From the NCBI RefSeq assembly GCF_047739745.1, contig NZ_JBLLVA010000007.1:62001-126000 (forward strand): DNA of 64,000 nt, read 5' to 3'. The position numbers were made by a program, and so were the translations under genes. Positions 33,519 through 41,666 of the stretch are shown here, piece after piece. How positions within the stretch are numbered: position 1 is the stretch's first letter; every line of letters begins with the position of its first letter. The notes beneath the pieces were generated by a model. It made no database searches. It was given only the letters and a program-made list of their open reading frames with translations, and had not been told where the DNA came from. The DNA is from Pseudaminobacter sp047739745 (GTDB lineage: Bacteria > Pseudomonadota > Alphaproteobacteria > Rhizobiales > Rhizobiaceae).

Positions 33519-35426
33519 CTATACGCCGATGCCGCGTTCGTTGAGCGCAGCCTTTATCTCATCGAGGATCGCCGGATCGTCGATGGTCGCCGGCATCGTC
33601 CATGCCTCGCGATCGGCGATCTTCTGCATGGTGCCGCGCAGGATCTTGCCCGAACGCGTCTTCGGCAGCCGCTTGATGGTCACCACCAGCCTGAGCGCGG
33701 CGACCGCCCCGATGCGGTCGCGCACCAGCTGCACGATCTCTTTCTCGATGGTCTCGCCGTCGCGCGTCACGCCGGAGTTGAGCACCACGAAGCCGCAGGG
33801 AATTTGCCCCTTCATCGGATCGGCGATGCCCACCACCGCGCATTCGGCCACGTCGGGGTGCTCCGCCACCACCTCCTCCATCGCCCCCGTCGACAACCGA
33901 TGGCCGGCGACATTGATGATGTCGTCGGTGCGCGCCATGATGAAGAGGTAGCTGTCCTCATCGAGGTAGCCGGCGTCAGCGGTCTTGTAGTAGCCGGGGA
34001 ACTCCCGCAGATAGGCGTCGCGAAATCGCTCGTCGGCGTTCCAGAGGGTCGGCAGGCATCCGGGTGGCAGCGGCAGCTTGATCACCACATTGCCGAGCGT
34101 GCCGGCCCCTACCTGCTTGCCGGCATCATCGAGTATCTGCACGTCATAACCCGGCATCGCCACGCCGGGCGATCCGTATTTGACCGGCAGCAGCCCTAGC
34201 CCGACCGGATTCTGGCTGATCGGCGCACCGGTCTCCGTCTGCCACCAATGATCGATCACTGGCCGGCCGAGTTTCTGTTCGGCCCATTTGACGGTTTCGG
34301 GATCGGCGCGCTCGCCGGCCAGGAACAGCGTGCGGAATTTCGATAGATCGAATTTCGGAATGAACTCGCCCTTCGGGTCTTCCTTCTTGATGGCGCGGAA
34401 TGCGGTCGGCGCGGTGAAGAGCGAGACCACGCCGTGTTCCTCGATCACCCGCCAGAAGGCGCCGGCATCGGGCGTGCCGATCGGCTTGCCTTCATAGAGT
34501 ATCGTCGTGCAGCCATGCAGCAGCGGCGCATAGACGATATAGGAATGGCCAACCACCCAGCCGACATCCGAGGCTGCCCAGAACACCTCGCCCGGATCGA
34601 TGCCGAACTCGTTCTTCATCGACCATTTCAGCATCACCATATGGCCGCCATTGTCGCGCACCACGCCCTTGGGCTGGCCGGTCGTGCCTGAGGTATAGAG
34701 CACATAGAGTGGATCGGTAGCGAGAACCGGCACGCAGGGCACGTCGCGCCCTGCCGTCTTCGCGGCGCCCACGGCCGATGCGTAGTCGATGTCGCGCCCT
34801 GCGATCAGTTCGCATTCCAGCTCTTTGCGCTGCACGATGAGGCAGCTAGCCGGCTTGTGCTGCGCCAGTTCGATCGCTTCGTCGAGCAGCGGCTTGTAGG
34901 CGACGACCCGGCTCGGCTCGATGCCGCAGGAGGCCGAGACGACCAGCTTCGGCGAAGCCCCGTCGATGCGGGTCGCCAGTTCCTTGGCAGCGAAGCCACC
35001 GAATACCACCGAATGCACCGCGCCGAGCCGCGCGCAGGCGAGCATCGCAAACACCGCTTCCGGCACCATCGGCATGTAGATGATGACGCGGTCGCCCTTG
35101 CCGACGCCCTGGTCCTGCAGCACAGCGGCGAGCGCCACCACTTCCTGCTTCAACTGCGCATAGGTGAAGCTTGTCTTGGTGCCGGTGACCGGGCTGTCAT
35201 GGATCAGGGCGGGCTGGTCAGCCCTGCCGCCGGTCACATGCCGGTCGACCGCATTGTGGCAGGTATTGCACAGGGCTCCGGGAAACCAGCGTCCATAGAT
35301 GCCGGCATCGGGGTCGAACACCTTGTCCCAGGTCCGGTCCCATTCCAGGTCCTGTGCGGCGCGCGCCCAAAATCCTTCCGGGTCGCGCTTCCAGTCCGCA
35401 TAGACCTCGTCGTAGCTTGAAGCCAT
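33519..35426 (-). CDS. prpE: Propionyl-CoA synthetase (PrpE-type acyl-CoA synthetase)
   Basis: A 635-residue AMP-forming acyl-CoA synthetase that activates propionate or acetate to the CoA ester. It has AMP-binding YTSGTTGQPKG, DVGWVVGHSYIVYAPLLHGC, the WWQTETGAP block, VAGHRLSTGAMEE and the C-terminal catalytic Lys in RSGKILRGT. The VYAPLLHGCTTILYEGKPIGTPD stretch (shown here in part only as evidence of type) is closer to PrpE than to AcsA. The ATG at 35426 has GGGAGG upstream. It stands alone; no methylcitrate or methylmalonyl genes adjoin it. Confidence 0.9.
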   Translation of the reverse strand: MASSYDEVYADWKRDPEGFWARAAQDLEWDRTWDKVFDPDAGIYGRWFPGALCNTCHNAVDRHVTGGRADQPALIHDSPVTGTKTSFTYAQLKQEVVALAAVLQDQGVGKGDRVIIYMPMVPEAVFAMLACARLGAVHSVVFGGFAAKELATRIDGASPKLVVSASCGIEPSRVVAYKPLLDEAIELAQHKPASCLIVQRKELECELIAGRDIDYASAVGAAKTAGRDVPCVPVLATDPLYVLYTSGTTGQPKGVVRDNGGHMVMLKWSMKNEFGIDPGEVFWAASDVGWVVGHSYIVYAPLLHGCTTILYEGKPIGTPDAGAFWRVIEEHGVVSLFTAPTAFRAIKKEDPKGEFIPKFDLSKFRTLFLAGERADPETVKWAEQKLGRPVIDHWWQTETGAPISQNPVGLGLLPVKYGSPGVAMPGYDVQILDDAGKQVGAGTLGNVVIKLPLPPGCLPTLWNADERFRDAYLREFPGYYKTADAGYLDEDSYLFIMARTDDIINVAGHRLSTGAMEEVVAEHPDVAECAVVGIADPMKGQIPCGFVVLNSGVTRDGETIEKEIVQLVRDRIGAVAALRLVVTIKRLPKTRSGKILRGTMQKIADREAWTMPATIDDPAILDEIKAALNERGIGV

Positions 35427-35584
35427 CCTGCCCTCCCATGCCATCCTTGCGGTCTATTGAATTTCTAACCAATCGGCACCCGCGTCGTCCATCGGACTCT
35501 TGGCGCGGCACCAGCGCTGCGGCTCGGAGCCGAAACGATCGCCGGACGCTTTGACAGCCGCCTCCGTTCTTGATCAAACACGCC

Positions 35585-35746
35585 ATGACCAAGGTTCTGT
35601 CGCTCGTCATCCTCGCCATCATGGCCATTCAGATCATCAAGCCGCTCGGTATTCCAGGGCTGCGGCGCCGGCGCGATTTCTGGAAGCTGGCGCTCCTGGC
35701 GCTGGGCGCCATCGGTGTCACGGTGCTGGCAAGCCATGTGAACTGA
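35585..35746 (+). CDS. Hypothetical small membrane protein, 53 residues
   Basis: Codes for MTKVLSLVILAIMAIQIIKP, a short basic turn (GLRRRRDFWK), then a second helix and SHVN at the end. The two hydrophobic helices flanking an Arg-rich loop look like a real hairpin membrane protein of a type common in Mesorhizobium. No family name is assigned. The ribosome binding site is weak. It is divergent from prpE and convergent with the aldolase gene, and a strong terminator follows 24 bases after its stop. Confidence 0.65.
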   Translation: MTKVLSLVILAIMAIQIIKPLGIPGLRRRRDFWKLALLALGAIGVTVLASHVN

Positions 35747-35770
35747 CGCCGAGCGATCTCACCGAAAAGA

Positions 35771-35795
35771 AAAAGCCCCGGCGAGCGGGGCTTTT
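35771..35795. terminator. Intrinsic terminator
   Basis: AAAAGCCCCG, a 5-base loop, then CGGGGCTTTT: a 10-bp perfect stem with A and T runs on both sides. It separates the small membrane-protein gene from the convergent aldolase gene. Confidence 0.88.
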
Positions 35796-35807
35796 CCTTG
35801 TTGTGCA

Positions 35808-36830
35808 TCAGGCGTTTTCCAGGCTCTGCTGCCATTGGCCGAGCGCAGCCAGCCCGTTCATCCTTGCCCGATGGGCAAAGGCGGCTTGCGCGGCGGGGAC
35901 ATTTTCCGCCTTGCCGCTCCAGGCCTTCTGCGGGGCTGCCTGCAGCGCGCGGCCATAGGAGAAGGTCAGCTTCCACGGATGCGGACCGATGGCGTTGATG
36001 GCATTGAGATTTGCCGTCGCCTCCTCGTCCGACTGGCCGCCTGACAGGAAGGCGATGCCCGGCACCGCGGCGGGAACCGTCTCGCGGAACAGGCGGATGG
36101 TCTTTTCAGCCACTTCCTCCGGGCTGTTCTTCTTGCCCGACTTCTTGCCGGCGATCACCATGTTGGGCTTCAAGATGGTGCCTTCCAGCTTCACCTTCAT
36201 GGCGAACAGCTCGAGATAGAGCTTGGTCAGCGTCGCCTTGGTCACATCGTAGCAGGTGTCGATGTCATGCGCGCCGTCCATCAGCACTTCCGGCTCGACG
36301 ATCGGAACGATGCCGGCTTCCTGGCAAAGCGCGGCGTAGCGGGCCAGCGCATGCGTGTTGCTGCCGATCGAGGTGGCCGATGGCACGCCCTTGGCGGTGT
36401 CGATGTCGATCACCGCGCGCCATTTGGCGAAGCGCGCACCGAGTTCGTAATATTCGGCAAGGCGCTCGCGCAATCCGTCCAGCCCTTCGGTGATCGTGTC
36501 GCCCGGAAAGCCGGCAAGCGGCTTGGCGCCGGCATCGACCTTGATCCCCGGAATAGAACCTGCCCCCTTGATCAGATCGACCAGCGGCGTGCCGTCGGCG
36601 GCCTTCTGGCGGATCGTCTCGTCATAGAGGATGACGCCGGAGATGTGCTTCTTCATCGCCTCGGTCGAGCGGAACAGCAACTCGCGATAGTCGCGGCGGG
36701 AGTCGGCGGTGGACTCCACATTGATCGCGTCGAAACGCTTCTTGATCGTGCCGCTGCTTTCGTCGGCAGCCAGAATGCCCTTGCCGTCGGCAACCATCGC
36801 GGCTGCAATATCTTCGAGACGTTCGCTCAC
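35808..36830 (-). CDS. fbaB: Fructose-bisphosphate aldolase, class I
   Basis: Cleaves fructose 1,6-bisphosphate to dihydroxyacetone phosphate and glyceraldehyde 3-phosphate through a Schiff base. The 340-residue protein has the class I GILAADESSGTIKKRF start, EPEVLMDGAHD and the Schiff-base Lys221 in GTILKPNM. No metal-binding class II motif is present. It is the promoter-distal end of the tkt-gap-pgk-fba group, about 225 bases beyond pgk. Rhizobia use these genes mainly for gluconeogenesis and the lower Entner-Doudoroff path. Confidence 0.95.
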   Translation of the reverse strand: MSERLEDIAAAMVADGKGILAADESSGTIKKRFDAINVESTADSRRDYRELLFRSTEAMKKHISGVILYDETIRQKAADGTPLVDLIKGAGSIPGIKVDAGAKPLAGFPGDTITEGLDGLRERLAEYYELGARFAKWRAVIDIDTAKGVPSATSIGSNTHALARYAALCQEAGIVPIVEPEVLMDGAHDIDTCYDVTKATLTKLYLELFAMKVKLEGTILKPNMVIAGKKSGKKNSPEEVAEKTIRLFRETVPAAVPGIAFLSGGQSDEEATANLNAINAIGPHPWKLTFSYGRALQAAPQKAWSGKAENVPAAQAAFAHRARMNGLAALGQWQQSLENA

Positions 36831-37056
36831 TCATCACCTCCTGATGTCAGCGTTTGACGCGCCCGAGCCGAACTGCCCATGCGCGCAGCCACGCAAAATC
36901 AAAAACTTCGGCGTCCTGTCACGCCCTCATGGACTTTAAGCCCCGCCGTTGCAGGGCGCATAGCAGACCCGCCGGCATAACGGAATGGCGAGGCCAAGCT
37001 TGAATCGATTGAAACACGCCGCTCCGCGCCTTCCGGCTGCTTCGCGGCGAAAAAGC

Positions 37057-38253
37057 TCACTTCTTCAGCACTTCGACGCCCGGCAGCGGCTTGCCCTCCA
37101 TCCATTCGAGGAAGGCGCCACCGGCGGTGGAGACATAGGTGAAGTCGTCGGCAGCGCCGGCATGGTTGAGCGCCGCCACCGTATCGCCGCCGCCGGCGAC
37201 CGAGGCAAACGGCCCGTTCTTCGTCCGCTCGGCTGCATGCCGTGCCGCCGCCACCGTCGCACGGTCGAACGGCTGGATCTCGAATGCGCCGAGCGGGCCG
37301 TTCCACACCAGCGTTGCAGCACGGTCGATCCACTCATTGATGGTTTCGACGGTCTTCGGCCCGAGATCGAGGATCATCGCGTCAGCAGGCACGGCCTCGA
37401 TTGCGACGGTCTCGTTGGCTGCGCCGGCCTTGAATTCCCAGGCGACCACCGCATCCGAAGGCAAGATGATCGCGCACCCGGATTCGGCCGCCTCGATCAT
37501 GATCTGCCTGGCGGTCGCCGCCAGATCATGCTCGCACAGCGACTTGCCGATATCGGTGCCGCGCGCGGCAAGGAAGGTGTTGGCCATGCCGCCACCGATC
37601 ACCAGCGCGTCAACCTTCTTCACCAGGTTCATCAGGAGGTCGATCTTGGTGGAAACCTTGGCGCCGCCGACGATGGCCACCACCGGGCGAACCGGGTCGC
37701 CGAGGCCCTTTTCCAGCGCATCGAGCTCGGCCTGCATGGTGCGGCCGGCAAAGGCCGGCATCAGATGGGCCAGGCCCTCGGTTGAGGCATGGGCCCGGTG
37801 CGCGGCCGAGAACGCGTCATTGACGTAGAGATCGCCATTGGCGGCCAGCGCCCTGGTGAAGTCCGGATCATTCTTTTCCTCACCCTTGTGAAAGCGGGTA
37901 TTTTCCAGCAGCAGCACTTCGCCATCCTTCAGCGCCGCCACCGCTTTCCCGGCCTGCTCGCCGATGCAGTCAGCGGCGAAAGCAACAGTGCGGCCGAGCA
38001 CTTCGGCGGTCGCGCCGGCGATCGGCGCCAGCGAAAGCGCCGGATCGGCCGCACCTTTCGGCCGGCCGAAATGCGCCAGCAGGATTACCCGCGCTCCCTT
38101 GTCCGCGAGCTCGTTGATGGTCGGCGCGACGCGCTCGATGCGGGTCTCGTCGGTCACCTTGCCGTCCGCCATCGGAACGTTCAGATCGACCCTGACGAGA
38201 ACCCGTTTGCCCTTGATGTCGCCGATGTCGTCGAGCGTCTTGAAAGCGGTCAT
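37057..38253 (-). CDS. pgk: Phosphoglycerate kinase
   Basis: Converts 1,3-bisphosphoglycerate and ADP to 3-phosphoglycerate and ATP. At 398 residues it has standard length. The motifs are RVLVRVDLNVPMADG at the start, GGAKVSTKIDLL at the hinge and GGGDTVAALN near the end, all in order. The ATG at 38253 has GAGGAG upstream; the open frame to 38301 adds no homology. It lies between the antiporter gene and fba on the same strand. Confidence 0.97.
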   Translation of the reverse strand: MTAFKTLDDIGDIKGKRVLVRVDLNVPMADGKVTDETRIERVAPTINELADKGARVILLAHFGRPKGAADPALSLAPIAGATAEVLGRTVAFAADCIGEQAGKAVAALKDGEVLLLENTRFHKGEEKNDPDFTRALAANGDLYVNDAFSAAHRAHASTEGLAHLMPAFAGRTMQAELDALEKGLGDPVRPVVAIVGGAKVSTKIDLLMNLVKKVDALVIGGGMANTFLAARGTDIGKSLCEHDLAATARQIMIEAAESGCAIILPSDAVVAWEFKAGAANETVAIEAVPADAMILDLGPKTVETINEWIDRAATLVWNGPLGAFEIQPFDRATVAAARHAAERTKNGPFASVAGGGDTVAALNHAGAADDFTYVSTAGGAFLEWMEGKPLPGVEVLKK

Positions 38254-38352
38254 GAAATAATCTCCTCGTGGGCAAGCTGGCCGAGATTTATCGTTCGGCA
38301 CGTCGGATGCAAGATTGAGCCTGGGTCGCCGGGCGCGGCCATTCGCAGCAGG

Positions 38353-40251
38353 TCAGACGACCGGCAGGGTTGAATTTTCAGCAGATTTTCCGTCGCCTTC
38401 CGGCGGATCGCCGTGCTGGGCCTCTCCCCCGGCACGCTTGCTGGCAGGCTTGCCGCGAAGCCGGCCGACGAAGTTGGCAAAGTGGTCGCGAACCAGCGCG
38501 GCAAGGAATGGCGGAACCAGCGGCGGCGGAGGTGTCGGTTCGAAGGACAAGCCAACGCCCGTGATTTTGCCGTCGTCGTCTATGTCGCGCACAATGAGCT
38601 CGATCGGCCCGAGCGTCACGCGGTCGGCATATTCGGCGCGGCCGCCAAGCCGGGTCAAAAGCAGTTCTCCCACCGTCATCTTCATCTCGGCTTCGGTCAG
38701 GCCGGGTGCATAAGCTTCTTCGAGCTGCGCGGCCGGGCGCTGCGGATCGACGGCGAAGGCGCCGAAGAACTCGGCATCTTCCGGGTCGACATCCGCCCGG
38801 CTGGTGAACAGCCGGTCGAGCAGGGCCGGATAGCGGTTCGACACGAAGATATAGACGCGGTCGCCGGCCACCAACCGGCCGAATTCGGGGAACTTCATCG
38901 AGCGGCCGTCGCGCACCACCAGCGAGGGCCGCGCCCACACCGGCAACCGTTCGCCGCGCAGCACCGGACTGCCGGGAATGACGCGGTAACTCAAAAGCTC
39001 GTGGCGGACCGAGCCCGGCAGTTCAAGCTCGACCTTTTCCAGGGGGCCGAGCCGTGGCGGCACGATCAGGCCGAGGCGACGCGCCAGCGGCCCGATCGTC
39101 CAGCCTTGCACGACAAGCGAAACGAGCACGACGATGAAGGCGATGTTGAAGATCGCCCGGCCATTCTCCAAACCGCCCAGCAGCGGGGTTATCGCGAGCA
39201 GGATCGATACCGCGCCACGCAAGCCCACCCAGGAAATGAATGCGGTTTCGCGCCGGCTGAACCTGAACGGCATCAGGCAGAGCCAGACAGCGATCGGGCG
39301 CGCGACCAGGATCAGGAACAGGCCGAGTGCCACGGACGCGAGCAGGATGGGCAGAAATTGCGACGGAGTTGCAAACAGGCCGAGCACCAGGAACATGATG
39401 ATCTGCGCCAGCCACGACATGCCGTCCTGGAATCGCTTGAGCGTCGACTTCGATCTGATCTCGGAATTTCCGGCGACGAGGCCAGCCAGGTAGACAGCAA
39501 GGAAGCCCGACCCGCCGATGCTGCCGGCAGCGGCGAACACCAAAAGCGACAATGTCAGCACGAAGATCGGCAGCAGGCCGTGGTCGAGATTGAGTTTTTC
39601 CACCAGCCGCACGATGACATAACCGCCGAGCAGGCCGATGATCGCGCCGGTGCCCATATTGGCGATAAAGCCGAGCACCAGGTCGAAGAAGAGCGCCTCC
39701 GCATCGCTGTGGAGGCCCATGGCGATGATCTCCACCAGCGTGATGGTCAGGAAGATGGCGATTGGATCGTTGGTGCCGGATTCGATTTCCAGCATGGAGC
39801 GCACGCGGTCGCGCAGATGGATATTGCCGGCGCGCAGCAGGAAGAACACCGCTGCCGCATCCGTCGAGGCGACGGCCGTGCCGAGCAGGAAAGATTCAAG
39901 CCAGGTGAAATCGGTAAGCGCATGGGCGGCGACGCCGAAAAGGCCGGCAGTCAGCACCACGCCGACAGTCGCCAGCATCACCGCCGGCAGCGCCGCCTGC
40001 CTCAGCACGTTGATCGGCGTGCCGAAGCCTGAATCGAACAGGATGACCGCGAGCGCCAGTGAGCCGGCAAAGTAGGCGACATTGGCGTTGTCGAACTGGA
40101 TGCCGAGTCCGTCGGCGCCGCTTGCCAACCCAATCCCCAGGAACAGCAGCAGCAGCGGAGCGCCGAAGCGGAAGGCAATGAGGCTCGAGAACGCCGCTGC
40201 CAGCACCAGCGCGGTGCCGATGAGCGTCGCCAGATAGATTGCCTGCTCCAT
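38353..40251 (-). CDS. Monovalent cation/proton antiporter (CPA1, CvrA/NhaP2-like) with TrkA_C domains
   Basis: A 632-residue transporter: about 12 helices (residues 1-400) with the FDSGF and GTAVASTDAAAVFFLLR segments of the exchanger core, then a cytoplasmic region with a TrkA_C-type RCK lobe (GSVRHELLSYRVIPGSPV onward, about 410-490) and a CorC_HlyC-like C-terminus, ending in an acidic tail. It probably exchanges K+ or Na+ for H+. The start at 40251 precedes helix 1. It sits between gap and pgk on the same strand, which breaks up the usual glycolytic cluster. A terminator after gap suggests its own promoter. Confidence 0.88.
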   Translation of the reverse strand: MEQAIYLATLIGTALVLAAAFSSLIAFRFGAPLLLLFLGIGLASGADGLGIQFDNANVAYFAGSLALAVILFDSGFGTPINVLRQAALPAVMLATVGVVLTAGLFGVAAHALTDFTWLESFLLGTAVASTDAAAVFFLLRAGNIHLRDRVRSMLEIESGTNDPIAIFLTITLVEIIAMGLHSDAEALFFDLVLGFIANMGTGAIIGLLGGYVIVRLVEKLNLDHGLLPIFVLTLSLLVFAAAGSIGGSGFLAVYLAGLVAGNSEIRSKSTLKRFQDGMSWLAQIIMFLVLGLFATPSQFLPILLASVALGLFLILVARPIAVWLCLMPFRFSRRETAFISWVGLRGAVSILLAITPLLGGLENGRAIFNIAFIVVLVSLVVQGWTIGPLARRLGLIVPPRLGPLEKVELELPGSVRHELLSYRVIPGSPVLRGERLPVWARPSLVVRDGRSMKFPEFGRLVAGDRVYIFVSNRYPALLDRLFTSRADVDPEDAEFFGAFAVDPQRPAAQLEEAYAPGLTEAEMKMTVGELLLTRLGGRAEYADRVTLGPIELIVRDIDDDGKITGVGLSFEPTPPPPLVPPFLAALVRDHFANFVGRLRGKPASKRAGGEAQHGDPPEGDGKSAENSTLPVV

Positions 40252-40371
40252 GTGCGGCGTCTGTCCCCCGAGACTTCGTGTCACCATACAGTGCGGTGAA
40301 GACAGGCACATGCGCAAGCACCTTGCCGAAATCTGGGCGCTTCGCGGATTTTTTTCTGAAGATGCAAAATA

Positions 40372-40396
40372 AAACGCCCGGCAAAGCCGGGCGTTT
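40372..40396. terminator. Intrinsic terminator downstream of gap
   Basis: An 11-bp perfect stem (AAACGCCCGGC and its complement) with a 3-base loop and flanking A/T bases. It is placed just beyond the gap stop, on the side of the antiporter gene. Confidence 0.9.
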
Positions 40397-40420
40397 GAAA
40401 AAGCGGAAGCGACTGCCGAA

Positions 40421-41431
40421 CTACGCGATCGCCTTGCCGAATACCGCCGCCGTATCGGCCATGCGGTTGGAGAAGCCCCATTCATTGTCGTACCAGGACA
40501 TGACCCGCACCAGATTGCCGTCGATGACCTTGGTCTGGTCGAGCGCGAAGGTCGAAGAAGCCGGATTGTGGTTGAGGTCGACCGAAACCAGCGGCTCCTT
40601 GGTATAGGCCAGCACGCCCTTCAGCGGGCCGTCCGCGGCCGCCACCAGCGCCTGGTTGACCTCCTCGACCGTCACCGGCTTCTTCGAGACGAATTTGAAG
40701 TCGATAACCGAAACATTGGGGGTCGGCACGCGGATCGAGACGCCGTCAAGCTTGCCCTTGAGCTCCGGCAGCACCAGGCCGACCGCCTTGGCCGCGCCCG
40801 TCGAGGTCGGGATCATCGACATCGCAGCGGCGCGCGCGCGATAGAGGTCCTTGTGCATGGTGTCGAGCGTCGGCTGGTCGCCCGTATAGGCGTGCACGGT
40901 GGTCATGAAGCCCTTTTCGATGCCGAAGGCATTGTTGAGGACCATCGCCACCGGCGCCAGGCAGTTGGTGGTGCACGAGGCGTTGGAGATCACCATGTGC
41001 TCTCTGGAAATCTTGTCGTGGTTCACGCCGTAAACGACGGTGAGGTCGGCGCCGTCGGCGGGCGCCGAGACAATGACGCGCTTGGCGCCGGCGGCCAGAT
41101 GCGCGGACGCCTTTTCCTTCGAAGTGAAGATGCCGGTGCATTCCAGCACGATGTCGACGTTCAGTTCCTTCCACGGAAGCTGCGCCGGGTCCTTGATCGC
41201 GGTAACCTTGAACTTGTCCGTGCCGATGTTGATGTGATCACCCTCGACGGTGACTTCGCGCGGAAAGCGGCCATGAACGCTGTCGTAGCGCAGCAGATGC
41301 GCGTTGGTCTCGACCGGGCCGAGATCGTTGACGGCGACCACGTCGATATCCTTGCGGCCCGATTCATAGATCGCGCGCACGATGTTGCGGCCAATGCGGC
41401 CAAATCCGTTGATGGCAACTCTGACGGTCAT
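40421..41431 (-). CDS. gap: Glyceraldehyde-3-phosphate dehydrogenase, type I
   Basis: NAD-dependent enzyme that oxidises glyceraldehyde 3-phosphate with phosphate. The 336-residue protein starts VRVAINGFGRIGRN, has the catalytic Cys153 in SNASCTTNCLAP and closes with SWYDNEWGFSNRM. Asp35 follows the second Rossmann strand (VAVNDLG), which favours NAD over NADP. It lies downstream of tkt, with a gap of about 235 bases, and ends at a strong terminator. Confidence 0.97.
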   Translation of the reverse strand: MTVRVAINGFGRIGRNIVRAIYESGRKDIDVVAVNDLGPVETNAHLLRYDSVHGRFPREVTVEGDHINIGTDKFKVTAIKDPAQLPWKELNVDIVLECTGIFTSKEKASAHLAAGAKRVIVSAPADGADLTVVYGVNHDKISREHMVISNASCTTNCLAPVAMVLNNAFGIEKGFMTTVHAYTGDQPTLDTMHKDLYRARAAAMSMIPTSTGAAKAVGLVLPELKGKLDGVSIRVPTPNVSVIDFKFVSKKPVTVEEVNQALVAAADGPLKGVLAYTKEPLVSVDLNHNPASSTFALDQTKVIDGNLVRVMSWYDNEWGFSNRMADTAAVFGKAIA

Positions 41432-41666
41432 GTTGGTTTTCCCTGGAAGCAAATAAGGCGCGAGTCTCACGCGGGCGGTGTCGCCTGCGCTGCTCTGGCT
41501 CCGATTTTCCGCGTTGGACTAGGCACCTTCGCGCGCTGGCAGCCGCTTCATAGCGGCGCCCGGCCAAAGAATCCAGCGCAAGCTCACGTTTCAGCGCCCC
41601 GATATGTTATACCAAGGCAAAAGAACGCCATCAGGCAGCTTTCCCTCCGCCTCCGATCTGGCTCGA

